Assembly (NCBI GenBank): GCA_944323645.1 | Contig: CALUTE010000015.1 | Coordinates: 1 to 51,431, forward strand | Direction: 5' to 3' | DNA from: an uncultured Helicobacter sp. | Lineage (GTDB): Bacteria > Campylobacterota > Campylobacteria > Campylobacterales > Helicobacteraceae | Length of the DNA: 51,431 nt | Shown here: positions 25,213 through 35,114 of the stretch, piece by piece | Position numbering within the stretch: position 1 is the stretch's first letter | Layout of the letters: each line of letters begins with the position of its first letter | The notes under the pieces: generated by a model | Told to the model about the DNA's origin: nothing | Database searches by the model: none | Seen by the model: only the letters and a program-made list of their open reading frames with translations | Program-made: the position numbers and the translations under genes

Positions 25213-26261
25213 CCAAGCAGGATTGTTTTCAAACCCAGAACGCTTTATCATTGCATACATCACAAGCAATGATACAATCAAAGGATTTTACACTTTGGGC
25301 ACAGGAGGCATACCATAGACTAGAGCAGTCTGATGTCATACTTGTGCTTGGCGAACTTTGGTTTGATGTCTATAATCTTTTGATGCAAACGCATATGAGC
25401 GCACTCCAAGATTCTAAACACTTGCCCCCACAATTTATGTCAGAATCTAAGCATATCATAGCATTACACCCTATCGCTGATATGCGATTTGCAGAAGCGG
25501 GGCATTTTCCTCGCTATACTCAGTTTCAATATGAGATTGGTACAGAGATTGGTGTGGCACTTTTGTTGCTAAAATACCTTGCGCAACTTGCGCAACGTTT
25601 GCCTAGTGCTATTGCTACATTTTTAGAAGAACTTGATATTGGTTATATTGCTTCAGAATCTGCATTAGCAGAGGAGGAGGTTGCAGTGATTGCTGCAGCT
25701 TTATCTCGCGCTAAAACCCCACTTATCCTATTTGGTTCGAGCTTTTTGGCGCATAAAGAGTATGCCATACTATCTAAGATCTTGCTAGCATTGCGATATT
25801 CTAGTGCTTTAATGTATTTGCCTATTTATTATGAGGGTGCTCCTATGACTTTTGGCGCGCATATAGATTCTGATTCATTGAATCAATCAAGTCTTGATTC
25901 TTCGGATTTGTTGCGTTTGCAAGAAATTGTGGAGAATTTGCCAGAGAACAATGGTGCTATGATTTATCTTAATATGTTACCTACTGCAGAATCTAGCCTT
26001 GCAGACAAAGCCACAAAGCAGGATATGCAAGTCCCCATGCCACTTTATGTGAGCGAGCCATTTTTGTATGCTACAAAATTACAGCCAAATGAAGTGGTAA
26101 TGCTTATTCTTGAAGGATATACACTTGCTTGCATACTTCATAAGGTGCAGTATTTTAATGGTGTTGTAGGTGTTTTGCAAGCTTGTGCAAATCTAGAAGC
26201 TAAGAAGATATGGCGCTATCCTTTTATTCGAGCGCAATTTTGTCAAAATAAGGGTGCATAA
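25209..26261 (+). CDS. NuoF-position protein, HP1265-like
   Basis: A 350-residue protein in the nuoF slot, corresponding to H. pylori HP1265. It lacks the glycine-rich NADH/FMN-binding sequence and the 4Fe-4S cysteines of NuoF, so NADH oxidation is not expected. In related bacteria flavodoxin or ferredoxin is thought to feed this form of complex I. The middle contains low-similarity, Ser/Asp/Leu-rich sequence encoded partly by AGATTCT repeats. It overlaps the preceding gene by four bases and abuts nuoG with a one-base overlap. Confidence 0.85.
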   Translation: MTKQDCFQTQNALSLHTSQAMIQSKDFTLWAQEAYHRLEQSDVILVLGELWFDVYNLLMQTHMSALQDSKHLPPQFMSESKHIIALHPIADMRFAEAGHFPRYTQFQYEIGTEIGVALLLLKYLAQLAQRLPSAIATFLEELDIGYIASESALAEEEVAVIAAALSRAKTPLILFGSSFLAHKEYAILSKILLALRYSSALMYLPIYYEGAPMTFGAHIDSDSLNQSSLDSSDLLRLQEIVENLPENNGAMIYLNMLPTAESSLADKATKQDMQVPMPLYVSEPFLYATKLQPNEVVMLILEGYTLACILHKVQYFNGVVGVLQACANLEAKKIWRYPFIRAQFCQNKGA

Positions 26262-28948
26262 TGTCTATGGTTACTATCAAAATCAACAATCAAATAATAC
26301 AATGCCAAGAGGGTGAAACTATCGTAGATGTCGCAAGAAAGCATAATATTTTTATTCCTACGATTTGTTATCTTGGAGGCTGTTCGCCAACGCTTGCGTG
26401 CAAAATGTGTATGGGCGAAAATGGTGATGGAAAACGAGTTTATACCTGCAACACAAAGGCAAAAGAAGGCTTAGAGATTTTTACTAACACTCCACAAATA
26501 GAGCGTGAGCGACAAATGATTATGCAGACATACGATGTTAATCACCCACTTGAATGTGGTGTTTGTGATAAAAGTGGAGAGTGTGAGCTTCAAAATCTCA
26601 CGCTCTATACGAAAGTTGCACATCAAGAATATGCTTTGCGCGATGATGAAAAACACTCAAAAGCTTGGGCGCAAGCACTTTATGACCCTAATCTCTGTAT
26701 TGTATGCGAGCGCTGTGTAACTACTTGCAAAGATAATATTGGCGAAGCAAAGCTTAAGGCGGGCAAGGCAGATTTGCACGCCCCGGATTCCTATAAGGAT
26801 TCTATGCTAAAAGACCCCTATAGTGTTTGGAGCAAAAAACAAAAGTCATTGATAGAATTTGTAGGAGATACACCTTGCGTAGATTGTGGCGAGTGTATAG
26901 CAGTGTGTCCTGTGGGTGCACTTACTTATAAGGATTTTAGTTATAGTGCAAATGCATGGGAGCTTACAAAAACTCCCAGCACCTGTTCATATTGTTCTAT
27001 GGGCTGTCATATTGTTTATGAAACAAGACATTATAACTCAAAGGGTGATAAGCGCATATACCGCGTAACAAATGATTTTCATTATGCGCCTATTTGTGGC
27101 GCTGGGCGTTTTGGATTTTCTGTTTTTTCAAATCCGACACCACCCCACCAAAAGGATTCCTTAGTAGTATTAGATTCTGCGCATAATACGCAAACAGCAA
27201 GTAGCCTCTCTGGGGCTCTAGAACATCTGAAAAACGCTAAAGCTTTGCGTTTGGGTGATAATCTCACAAACGAAGAGGCAATGATTGCTCAGATTCTAGC
27301 GACGTATTTTGGGCTTGAGCTTTATAATGAAAACGCACGTGCATACCAGAAATTTTTACCATTTTTGCAAATGAAGCACACATTACAGGATTTAAAAGAT
27401 TCTAGCACAATTATTACGCTTGGTTGTGCGTTTCGCTTGCAAGTGCCACTATTACAATACGTCATCAACAATATGATTCGTATCAAAAAGGGGGTTAAGC
27501 TTTTTTATATGCACCCTGTTGCTGATGCACTTATTGCTTCGTTTTCGCGCTCAATAAAACACATCGCTTATAAGCCTTCTTGTGAGGAGGTAGCACTTGG
27601 AGCACTACTTTTGGCAATGCAAGGAATGATTACAGAATCTAGCACAACTAATGCGAGTATTCTTGCTAAACTACTTGCAAAGATTACATCAAGTGCGTAT
27701 ATCAATGCACCCAAGGTGGATTCTGCCGCAGAAACCAAAGAAGAAGGTGTAGCAATCGATCAACCAAAGCCGACATACAAAGTATTTGAAGAAGCAGGGA
27801 TTGCCTTTGATATGCTACAAGAGCTTGGTGAGATTAACCTTTCTCAGGTAAGTCTTATTGTTGGAGATGAAGCAATATTGCATACGCTTGATTCTGATAG
27901 TGCTTTGGTAGAAGCGCTTTATTTATTAGAATCTTGTGGTGTGAAAGTTTTTGTGGTTCCATCAGGAAGCAATGTGGCTGGAATTGCTAGAATTTGCACG
28001 CTCTCCAAAGATAGCGCGTGGATTTTAGACTCTTTTGTGCAAAATCTTGAATGCACAGATACGGATTGTGCTATACAAGATTCTCTCGGAAATAGTAGCG
28101 TTGCGCGCAAGGTCTCTAAAGATTCTAGTATGTCTTCTGCTTTTACGATAGGGATCAGGGCGCTTGGCGATGTAATTTGGGATTGCGAATGGAATTCTAC
28201 CTCAAGCTTTAAGCCGGATTTTTGTCTGCCAAGTCATCAACAAATGAATGCAACAACAACTAACTTTGAGAATCGCGTACTACCCTTTAAAGCAGCCATT
28301 GCATATAATGGATATACACTTGCTGATATTGCACATTACGTGTTGCAAAATACACATTCTATTCCAAGTGCTGTATCTGTTGGTACGCAAGAATCTTGTG
28401 CAAGCGAGCTAGATTCTGTGTTTGAACATTTTGCGAACTACACAACACTTAGTGATTATACAAGAGCATTGCCTAGCGCGTGTGGTTTCGCTCCGCATTA
28501 TTATGATGAGCTGAGCAACTACTATACACAGGGTGGTGAAGATAAACGAGGATATTTGCTTGTATCGCTTAAATCCAAAAATATTAGCCAAGATATTCTA
28601 CATAAAAGCATAGATAGTCCTCTTATACATAGCAACTACAATGCTTATGTTTCCTATCCGCAGAATATTTTTTCCATACAGACTGTACTTGATAGCAATC
28701 TACAGCAAAAAGATGGATTTTATACTTCCAAGGCACATTTGCAGCAATTGGGCTTGCAAGAGGGGCAGAGTGTAGAGTTTGTGCTTATGCTAGATTCTGC
28801 TCCATATAAGAAAGTTTGTGCAAATGTTTATATTGATTATGGTTTGGGCACGGATATTTGGCTACTTAGTCCAAACCTAGTCCCATTCCGACAAGGTTGT
28901 TATCTTGAAGTGCAGTTAGAATTACCCCATAGCAAGGAGCAAGAATGA
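26261..28948 (+). CDS. nuoG: Complex I subunit NuoG
   Basis: The large iron-sulfur subunit, 895 residues. Visible cluster ligands are a 2Fe-2S set (Cys36, 47, 50, 63), a His/Cys set in NHPLECGVCDKSGEC (His95, Cys99, 102, 108), paired 4Fe-4S sets Cys146/149/152/156 and Cys206/209/212/216, and a further set starting CSYCSMGC (Cys242, 245, 249). Beyond about residue 300 the sequence is poorly conserved and rich in Ser/Asp, with many AGATTCT copies in the DNA. It must take electrons from the HP1264/HP1265-like module. Its end overlaps nuoH by four bases. Confidence 0.94.
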   Translation: MSMVTIKINNQIIQCQEGETIVDVARKHNIFIPTICYLGGCSPTLACKMCMGENGDGKRVYTCNTKAKEGLEIFTNTPQIERERQMIMQTYDVNHPLECGVCDKSGECELQNLTLYTKVAHQEYALRDDEKHSKAWAQALYDPNLCIVCERCVTTCKDNIGEAKLKAGKADLHAPDSYKDSMLKDPYSVWSKKQKSLIEFVGDTPCVDCGECIAVCPVGALTYKDFSYSANAWELTKTPSTCSYCSMGCHIVYETRHYNSKGDKRIYRVTNDFHYAPICGAGRFGFSVFSNPTPPHQKDSLVVLDSAHNTQTASSLSGALEHLKNAKALRLGDNLTNEEAMIAQILATYFGLELYNENARAYQKFLPFLQMKHTLQDLKDSSTIITLGCAFRLQVPLLQYVINNMIRIKKGVKLFYMHPVADALIASFSRSIKHIAYKPSCEEVALGALLLAMQGMITESSTTNASILAKLLAKITSSAYINAPKVDSAAETKEEGVAIDQPKPTYKVFEEAGIAFDMLQELGEINLSQVSLIVGDEAILHTLDSDSALVEALYLLESCGVKVFVVPSGSNVAGIARICTLSKDSAWILDSFVQNLECTDTDCAIQDSLGNSSVARKVSKDSSMSSAFTIGIRALGDVIWDCEWNSTSSFKPDFCLPSHQQMNATTTNFENRVLPFKAAIAYNGYTLADIAHYVLQNTHSIPSAVSVGTQESCASELDSVFEHFANYTTLSDYTRALPSACGFAPHYYDELSNYYTQGGEDKRGYLLVSLKSKNISQDILHKSIDSPLIHSNYNAYVSYPQNIFSIQTVLDSNLQQKDGFYTSKAHLQQLGLQEGQSVEFVLMLDSAPYKKVCANVYIDYGLGTDIWLLSPNLVPFRQGCYLEVQLELPHSKEQE

Positions 28949-29934
28949 GTGAATTTATTATCCAAACTTGTATAAAAATTCTTGTAGTTGTACTTATATT
29001 TTCGTTTTTGGGAGGATTTGCCACTTATATTGAACGCAAAGTGCTTGGTTATTTTCAGAGACGTTTGGGACCAAGCTATGTTGGACCATTTGGTTTATTA
29101 CAATTCCTTGCAGATGCCATAAAGCTTTTTACCAAAGAAGATGTCTGTCCGCAGGGTGCAAATAGAGTTATCTTTATGCTTGCACCTGTAATTGCAATGA
29201 TGAGTGCTTTTGTTGCACTTGCACCCATACCCTTTTTTGGTGAATTTGAGATATTTGGGTATAGAGTAGAGCCTATTATTTCGGATATTAATGTGGGCTT
29301 ATTGTTTTTTTTGGCAGTTGGTGCAGCAGGAATCTATGCTCCGCTGCTTGCGGGACTTTCGTCAAACTCTAAATTCTCGCTTCTTGGTGCAGCGCGCGCG
29401 TGCATACAACTTTTAAGTTTTGAAGTTGTTTCTACACTTAGTATTTTACCACCTCTTATGCTGGTTGGCTCACTTTCGCTTGTAGCGATGAATAATTATC
29501 AAGCTGGGGGGGTTTTTGATTGGCTTGTTTTTAAGCAGCCTTTAGCATTTGTATTGTTTTTGGTGGCGAGTTATGCAGAGTTAAACCGCACGCCCTTTGA
29601 TTTACTCGAGCACGAAGCAGAAATTGTTGCTGGATTTTGTACAGAATATAGTGGGCTTAAATGGGGTATGTTCTTCTTAGCTGAATATGCACATCTTTTT
29701 GCGTTTGGTTTTGTTATAGCGCTTGTATTTTGTGGTGGGTATCAGCCTTTGTGGATAATACCAGGCGGTATCGCTATCATACTTAAGGTGTGCTTTTTTG
29801 TATTTTTAGCAATGTGGGTGCGTGCTACATTTCCTCATATTCGCCCCGATCAACTTATGGGAATGTGTTGGAGAGTACTTATGCCATTAGCATTGCTTAA
29901 TTTACTCATCACAAGCATTGTGTTGATGTTTTAG
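28945..29934 (+). CDS. nuoH: Complex I subunit NuoH
   Basis: Membrane subunit (ND1 family), 329 residues and about eight helices, forming the quinone channel with NuoB and NuoD. Conserved stretches are [37 protein letters not shown] and [22 protein letters not shown] run of seven G occurs in frame at about 29506-29512 and is noted only as a possible mutation hot spot. Translationally coupled to nuoG (ATGA overlap). Confidence 0.96.
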   Translation: MSEFIIQTCIKILVVVLIFSFLGGFATYIERKVLGYFQRRLGPSYVGPFGLLQFLADAIKLFTKEDVCPQGANRVIFMLAPVIAMMSAFVALAPIPFFGEFEIFGYRVEPIISDINVGLLFFLAVGAAGIYAPLLAGLSSNSKFSLLGAARACIQLLSFEVVSTLSILPPLMLVGSLSLVAMNNYQAGGVFDWLVFKQPLAFVLFLVASYAELNRTPFDLLEHEAEIVAGFCTEYSGLKWGMFFLAEYAHLFAFGFVIALVFCGGYQPLWIIPGGIAIILKVCFFVFLAMWVRATFPHIRPDQLMGMCWRVLMPLALLNLLITSIVLMF

Positions 29935-29942
29935 GAGTTTGT

Positions 29943-30614
29943 ATGAAAAATTATATACCAATACCAGAATCTAAAGTCGCTAAAACATCTTTTGAGAAGT
30001 TTTGCAAGAGTGTTAAGACTACACTGGGGATGGACCTATTTAAGGGTTTAGGACTTAGCTTACGAGAGTTTTTTTCCAAAAAGGTTACGATCCATTATCC
30101 AGCACAGCACATACCCCTTTCACCTCGATATCGTGCAGTACATAGTTTGCAAAGATTACTGGAATCTGGAAATGAGCGCTGTATTGGTTGTGGGCTTTGT
30201 GAAAAGATTTGCACAAGCAATTGTATTCGTATCATTACACATAAGGGGGATGATGAACGCAAGAAAATTGATAGTTATACGATTAATTTTGGACGCTGTA
30301 TTTATTGTGGGCTTTGTGCTGAGGTTTGTCCAGAGCTTGCTATCGTTATGGGTGGGCGTTTTGAAAATGCAAGCGAAGTGCGTTCGCAATTTGGAGGAAA
30401 AAACGAACTTTTAAAGCCATTACAAGAAGCCAAAGAGCATAGACAGCAAGAGTTTTTGGGTTTTGGGAGTGTGAGTGCAGATGCAGATGTAAGACTTAAG
30501 CCCACCCCAATTGTATGGGACAAACCAGAATCTAAAATAGATTCTGATGCTAATGCTATAGAATCTAGTCAATCCAAACAAACAGAATCTGAAAAGGAGG
30601 TGGGCAATGTTTGA
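29943..30614 (+). CDS. nuoI: Complex I subunit NuoI
   Basis: Carries clusters N6a and N6b. Ligands are Cys80/83/86/90 ([11 protein letters not shown]) and Cys119/122/125/129 ([12 protein letters not shown]). At 223 residues it is longer than usual: about 55 extra residues follow the conserved core. The last 30 or so are a disordered Ser/Glu/Asp/Gln tail whose DNA holds four copies of AGAATCT/AGATTCT within 64 bases (30527-30590). The end overlaps nuoJ by eight bases. Confidence 0.95.
   Translation: MKNYIPIPESKVAKTSFEKFCKSVKTTLGMDLFKGLGLSLREFFSKKVTIHYPAQHIPLSPRYRAVHSLQRLLESGNERCIGCGLCEKICTSNCIRIITHKGDDERKKIDSYTINFGRCIYCGLCAEVCPELAIVMGGRFENASEVRSQFGGKNELLKPLQEAKEHRQQEFLGFGSVSADADVRLKPTPIVWDKPESKIDSDANAIESSQSKQTESEKEVGNV
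30527..30590. repeat. Cluster of four AGAATCT/AGATTCT heptamers in the nuoI 3' end
   Basis: Copies lie at 30527-30533, 30539-30545 (inverted), 30560-30566 and 30584-30590. They encode the ES and DS residues of the NuoI tail. This is the densest example seen of a heptamer that is abundant across the whole window, in both strands and in genes as well as gaps. The tail has no known role in complex I. Confidence 0.7.
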
Positions 30615-31206
30615 AGCAATAGCATTTTATTTTTTTGGATTATTAAGTATTGTGATGTTTTTTATTGTAGTTACAACAAACAATATTCTATACGCTTTAA
30701 CAGCTCTTGCTAGCGGTATGATTTTTATTTCTAGTTTTTTCTTTATTTTAAATGCGGAGTTTTTGGGTGTTGTGCAGATTGCTGTTTATACTGGAGCGGT
30801 GGTTGTGATGTATGCTTTTGGAATGATGTTTGTTGATGCAACCAGCGAGATAAAAGAACGATATCAGGGTGATGTGCGTTTGTGTATTATGGTGTTTTGT
30901 ATTGCAGTGATTCTTGTGGCACTTTTTTGGCTTTTGGTGGTGGAAGGCACACAGGGAGGAGGAACACTTAAAGATGCCACACCAATCGCCTCACAGAATA
31001 ATGTTGTTGCAATTGGACAGCTTTTATTTGGTAAATATCTTATTGCATTTGAAATAGTAGGAGTGCTTTTATTGTGTGCTCTTATTGCAGGTGTTGCACT
31101 TGGTATAAAACAACGTGCTACTATAGAGGAAGAAGCCACAGTAGAATCTGGTATTTTAGATTCTGAACACAAAAAGCATCCCATGAAGCAGGAAGGTGTT
31201 TTATGA
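30607..31206 (+). CDS. nuoJ: Complex I subunit NuoJ
   Basis: Membrane subunit (ND6 family), 199 residues with five helices. The conserved helix [24 protein letters not shown], including the pi-bulge region linked to coupling, is clear. After the last helix a hydrophilic tail ([14 protein letters not shown]) contains two more heptamer copies in the DNA. It overlaps nuoI by eight bases and nuoK by four. Confidence 0.95.
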   Translation: MFEAIAFYFFGLLSIVMFFIVVTTNNILYALTALASGMIFISSFFFILNAEFLGVVQIAVYTGAVVVMYAFGMMFVDATSEIKERYQGDVRLCIMVFCIAVILVALFWLLVVEGTQGGGTLKDATPIASQNNVVAIGQLLFGKYLIAFEIVGVLLLCALIAGVALGIKQRATIEEEATVESGILDSEHKKHPMKQEGVL

Positions 31207-31529
31207 TTACTATGCAGTTGAATTCGTATTTGGGCATTTATAATTTTTTGGTGCTTGCAGTGATTTTGTTTTGCATTGGGCTTTTTGGAATGCTTCGGCG
31301 CAAAAATATTTTGATGCTCTTTTTCTCAAGTGAAATTATGCTAAATGCGCTTAATATAGGGTTTGTTGCAGCTAGCGTGATGCTTGATAATCTTGATGGA
31401 CAAATGTTTGCGCTCTTTGTTATTGCGATTGCTGCGAGTGAAGTGGCGGTAGGATTGGGACTTGTATTGTTGTGGTATCGCAAACACAAAACTCTTGATA
31501 TAGATAACCTTAGCACAATGAGAGGATAA
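31203..31529 (+). CDS. nuoK: Complex I subunit NuoK
   Basis: Three-helix antiporter-like subunit (ND4L family). Conserved acidic residues in the membrane are visible as Glu in FFSSEIMLNALNIGF and Glu in AIAASEVAVGLGLVL. The predicted 108 residues include three extra N-terminal residues; an ATG at 31212 is an alternative start. It follows nuoJ with an ATGA overlap. Confidence 0.95.
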   Translation: MITMQLNSYLGIYNFLVLAVILFCIGLFGMLRRKNILMLFFSSEIMLNALNIGFVAASVMLDNLDGQMFALFVIAIAASEVAVGLGLVLLWYRKHKTLDIDNLSTMRG

Positions 31530-31530
31530 A

Positions 31531-33453
31531 ATGGATTGGAGCAATATTATAGATATAAATACATATAGCACTTTGTTGCTTATCGTTTTGTTTGCACCTT
31601 TTGTGGGAATGGTGGTTTCTGGGGCATTTGGTGCGCACCAAAAGATTGTCGCACTTGGCTGGTTTAATAGTTTTTGTATTTTATGTTCATTGCTTGCAAG
31701 CCTTATGCTTCTTGTGCCTGTGTTTGAGGGGGTAAGCTTTTCTATTTCGTTGTTTGATTGGATTGTGCTTGGGGATTTTGGTGTAGATTTTGGATTCTGT
31801 GTAGATCAGATTAGTATTGTGATGATTGTTGTGATTTCACTTGTTTCATTGCTGGTTCATCTCTACTCAATTGGCTATATGAAGAATGACAGGGGATTTA
31901 ATCGATATTTTAGCTTTTTGAGTGGCTTTGTGTTCTCTATGATGTTTTTGGTATTAAGTGATAATTTTTTAGGATTGTTTGTCGGCTGGGAAGGTGTTGG
32001 TGTTTGTTCATATTTATTGATTGGATTCTGGTATGAAAGACCTAGTGCAAATTTTGCTTCCATAGAGGCGTTTGTGAGCAATCGTATTGCTGATCTTGGA
32101 ATGCTTTTGGGGATATTATTGATTTTTTGGACATTTGGAAGTTTGCATTTTGAAAAGGTTTTTACAGCAGTAGAATCCAGGGAGTATGAGTACTCTATTC
32201 TCGTTTGGATAGGGATTTTGCTATTTATTGGAGCTATGGGGAAGTCTGCCCAATTTCCATTGCATACGTGGCTAGCAAACGCTATGGAAGGACCAACACC
32301 TGTTTCCGCGCTTATTCATGCAGCCACTATGGTAACCGCAGGCGTTTATCTTCTTATTAGATCGCACCCTTTGTATATGCAGATTCCCCATATTGGCGAG
32401 TGTATTGCATATCTTGGCGCATTTGTTGCGCTTTTTGCTGCCTCTATGGCACTTGTCAATAAAGACTTAAAGCGTATTATTGCGTATTCGACTCTTTCGC
32501 AACTTGGATATATGTTTGTTGCTGCTGGGCTTGGTGCGTATTGGATAGCACTTTTTCATCTCTTTACGCACGCATTTTTTAAGTCCCTACTCTTTCTTGG
32601 AGCAGGCAATGTAATGCATTCTATGCACGATGGACTTGATATTACACGTATGGGAAAGCTTGCCAAGCCATTAAAATATACGATGATCTTTATGCTTATT
32701 GGGAATCTAGCACTTTGTGGGATTCCGCCTTTTGCAGGGTATTTTTCGAAAGATCTGATCTTGGAGTTTAGTTTTAATTTGGATTATAAGATTCTGTGGG
32801 GGTTACTTGTCTTTGGTGCTTTTATGACAGCATTTTATAGCTTCAGGTTGTTTATGCTTGTATTTTTTGCCCCAAAATCACAAGAAGCTTATATGATAGA
32901 GCACCCCCACGAAGCGAGCTCACTTATGTTGTGGGCGATGTTTCCGCTTGCTATTTTGTCGATTGTAGCTGGATTTTTGTATGACAAAATGCTTGCTATG
33001 CTAAACCATATTAGTACGCAGGTTACATCACTAAGTAATAATGTTCTATTTAATCCGACCAACCATTCACTAAGCCACGAAGCTCTTGCTGGGATTGTAC
33101 TTGGGGCAGTTTGTGTGGGGATTTTATATGCGTTTATCCGTTATAGAAATTATACCTACAAGATTTGTGATAATGCTATTTATAAGCTATTGTATCATCA
33201 ATACTATATCCCCAAATTATATGAATTAGTATTTGTTCGATTTTTTAGCTGGCTATGCAGTATGCTATGGCGAAAGGTGGAAATTTCGATCTTTGATAGA
33301 AGTATTGATGCGGTAGGTATAGTGCTCATATGGTGTTCAAAAACCTTAAAAATACTTCAAAATGGCAGTCTTAGCAGTTACTTGCGCCTTATGCTTTTTG
33401 GTGTGCTCATCTTGCTTTTTGGCACTCTGGTTTTGGTATTTGGAGGTAGATAA
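31531..33453 (+). CDS. nuoL: Complex I subunit NuoL
   Basis: Largest antiporter-like proton-pumping subunit (ND5 family), 640 residues. Signatures include LFVGWEGVGVCSYLLIGFW, MGKSAQFPLHTWLANAMEGPTPVSALIHAATMVTAGVYLL and STLSQLGYMFVA. The C-terminal region should provide the long lateral helix along the membrane arm. The stop overlaps nuoM by one base. Confidence 0.96.
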   Translation: MDWSNIIDINTYSTLLLIVLFAPFVGMVVSGAFGAHQKIVALGWFNSFCILCSLLASLMLLVPVFEGVSFSISLFDWIVLGDFGVDFGFCVDQISIVMIVVISLVSLLVHLYSIGYMKNDRGFNRYFSFLSGFVFSMMFLVLSDNFLGLFVGWEGVGVCSYLLIGFWYERPSANFASIEAFVSNRIADLGMLLGILLIFWTFGSLHFEKVFTAVESREYEYSILVWIGILLFIGAMGKSAQFPLHTWLANAMEGPTPVSALIHAATMVTAGVYLLIRSHPLYMQIPHIGECIAYLGAFVALFAASMALVNKDLKRIIAYSTLSQLGYMFVAAGLGAYWIALFHLFTHAFFKSLLFLGAGNVMHSMHDGLDITRMGKLAKPLKYTMIFMLIGNLALCGIPPFAGYFSKDLILEFSFNLDYKILWGLLVFGAFMTAFYSFRLFMLVFFAPKSQEAYMIEHPHEASSLMLWAMFPLAILSIVAGFLYDKMLAMLNHISTQVTSLSNNVLFNPTNHSLSHEALAGIVLGAVCVGILYAFIRYRNYTYKICDNAIYKLLYHQYYIPKLYELVFVRFFSWLCSMLWRKVEISIFDRSIDAVGIVLIWCSKTLKILQNGSLSSYLRLMLFGVLILLFGTLVLVFGGR

Positions 33454-35114
33454 TGGAATATTTGTTAAGTATTATCGTTTTTTTTCCGCTTATAGCCGGC
33501 ATTATTGCATTTAGTTTTGAACATACTAGTATCAAGGTATTTGGTATAGTTTGTGTTATGATAGAGCTTATTCTTGTAAGCGTTTTGTGGTATGCATTTG
33601 ATATGCAAAACCCTACTATGCAGTTTGAGAATCTATTGCCTATTATTCCCGAATTTGGCGTATCATATCATATTGGAGTAGATGGCATTTCACTTGTTTT
33701 ACTCTTACTGAATGCTATCGTGATTGCTCTTAGTGTATTTTATGTTTATACCACACATAAGCCACATCATTTTATCGCGTGTTTGCTTGTGCTAGAATCT
33801 ATTCTTATGTGTGTTTTTAGTGCACTAAATATTTTGCTTTTCTATATTTGTTGGGAACTATCGCTTTTGCCTATTTTGTATATGATAGGGGTTTGGGGTA
33901 GTGGTGATAAGATTCGTGCTCTGCTGAAGTTTTTTCTTTATACGTTTTTTGCCTCTTTGATTATGTTTATTGGGATTTTGTGTTATGGGTATTTGTTTTT
34001 CTTGCAGTATCACACTTTTAGCTTTGAGCTTCTTGATTGGTATAATATGCCCTTGCCAAGCCAATACCAGCTTGTTCTCTTTTTATCATTTTTCTTTGCT
34101 ATTGCGGTTAAGATTCCTATTATCCCCTTTCACGCTTGGTTGCCTCACGCTTATGGCAATGCGCCAACTCTTGGTTCGGTTGCCCTTTCTGCGCTTTTGT
34201 TAAAAATGGGTACATATGCCTTGGTGCGCTTTATGCTTCCTCTTTTCCCAGATGCAAGCTATGAAGCGAGTTTTTGGGTATTGATTCTTGCATTGTGTAT
34301 GGTCATTTATGGTGCTTGGCTTGCCTATGCCCAAAAGGATTTTAAGCAGGTTATTGCTTATAGCTCTATTTCACATATGGGTGTTGTGGTGCTTGGGATA
34401 TTCTCTTTTGAACTTGTTGGAATTGGTGGTGCAGTGTTTATGATGTTTGCCCATGGCATTGTGAGTGCTGCACTCTTTATGCTTGTTGGTGCTTTTAGCG
34501 CAAGAGTGCAAACACGCAATATTGATACTATAAGTGGTGTAGCACGAGTTGCACCAATATTTTGCGCTGTGTTTGGGGTGGTGCTTATGGCAAATGTTGG
34601 ATTACCTTTGAGCATAGGGTTTGTAGGTGAATTTTTGAGTTTGCTTGGAATCTTCAAATCATATCCTGTTGTTGCTCTTCTTGGTGGAACCACGATTATT
34701 TTTTCGGCTGTTTATATGCTTAGTTTGTATAAGCGTCTCTTTTTTGGTACACTAAAAGTAGAGAGGTCGCAGTATTCTACTCCGTCAGATTCTACAGAAT
34801 CTAGTAAGAGTGGGGTACTTGGCTTTTTTGATCTCACATTGCGGGAGAGAATAGTGATGAGCATTTTTGTGGTGCTTATCATCGTGTTTGGGGTTTATCC
34901 AAAACCCTTGCTAGCCCCGATAGATTCCAGCACCAAACTTATTTTGGAGGTTGCACAAGCACGTGCGCAAAATGATACTACAAGATTGGCTTTTGGTGCT
35001 GATTCTACGTATGAAACCAATAAAGAAGATGGCTTAGATTCTACCAATAATGCTCCTAATACAAACGAAGATATAGCAGAATCTAAAGAATCTCTTCATG
35101 GAGGGCAGATATGA
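33453..35114 (+). CDS. nuoM: Complex I subunit NuoM
   Basis: Antiporter-like proton-pumping subunit (ND4 family), 553 residues. Recognisable stretches are ELSLLPILYMIGVWG, KIPIIPFHAWLPHAYGNAPTLGSVALSALLLKMGTY and AYSSISHMGVVVLG. The final 45 residues or so form a polar Asp/Ser/Asn-rich tail after the last helix, unusual for this subunit. The DNA for the last loop and the tail holds several AGATTCT/AGAATCT copies (for example around 34787-34803 and 35078-35095). It overlaps nuoN by four bases. Confidence 0.95.
   Translation: MEYLLSIIVFFPLIAGIIAFSFEHTSIKVFGIVCVMIELILVSVLWYAFDMQNPTMQFENLLPIIPEFGVSYHIGVDGISLVLLLLNAIVIALSVFYVYTTHKPHHFIACLLVLESILMCVFSALNILLFYICWELSLLPILYMIGVWGSGDKIRALLKFFLYTFFASLIMFIGILCYGYLFFLQYHTFSFELLDWYNMPLPSQYQLVLFLSFFFAIAVKIPIIPFHAWLPHAYGNAPTLGSVALSALLLKMGTYALVRFMLPLFPDASYEASFWVLILALCMVIYGAWLAYAQKDFKQVIAYSSISHMGVVVLGIFSFELVGIGGAVFMMFAHGIVSAALFMLVGAFSARVQTRNIDTISGVARVAPIFCAVFGVVLMANVGLPLSIGFVGEFLSLLGIFKSYPVVALLGGTTIIFSAVYMLSLYKRLFFGTLKVERSQYSTPSDSTESSKSGVLGFFDLTLRERIVMSIFVVLIIVFGVYPKPLLAPIDSSTKLILEVAQARAQNDTTRLAFGADSTYETNKEDGLDSTNNAPNTNEDIAESKESLHGGQI

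Noticed and set aside
29506-29512. G7 run in nuoH as a phase-variation site
   Set aside because: It is in frame within an essential-type respiratory gene and shorter than typical variable tracts; likely only a weak mutation hot spot.
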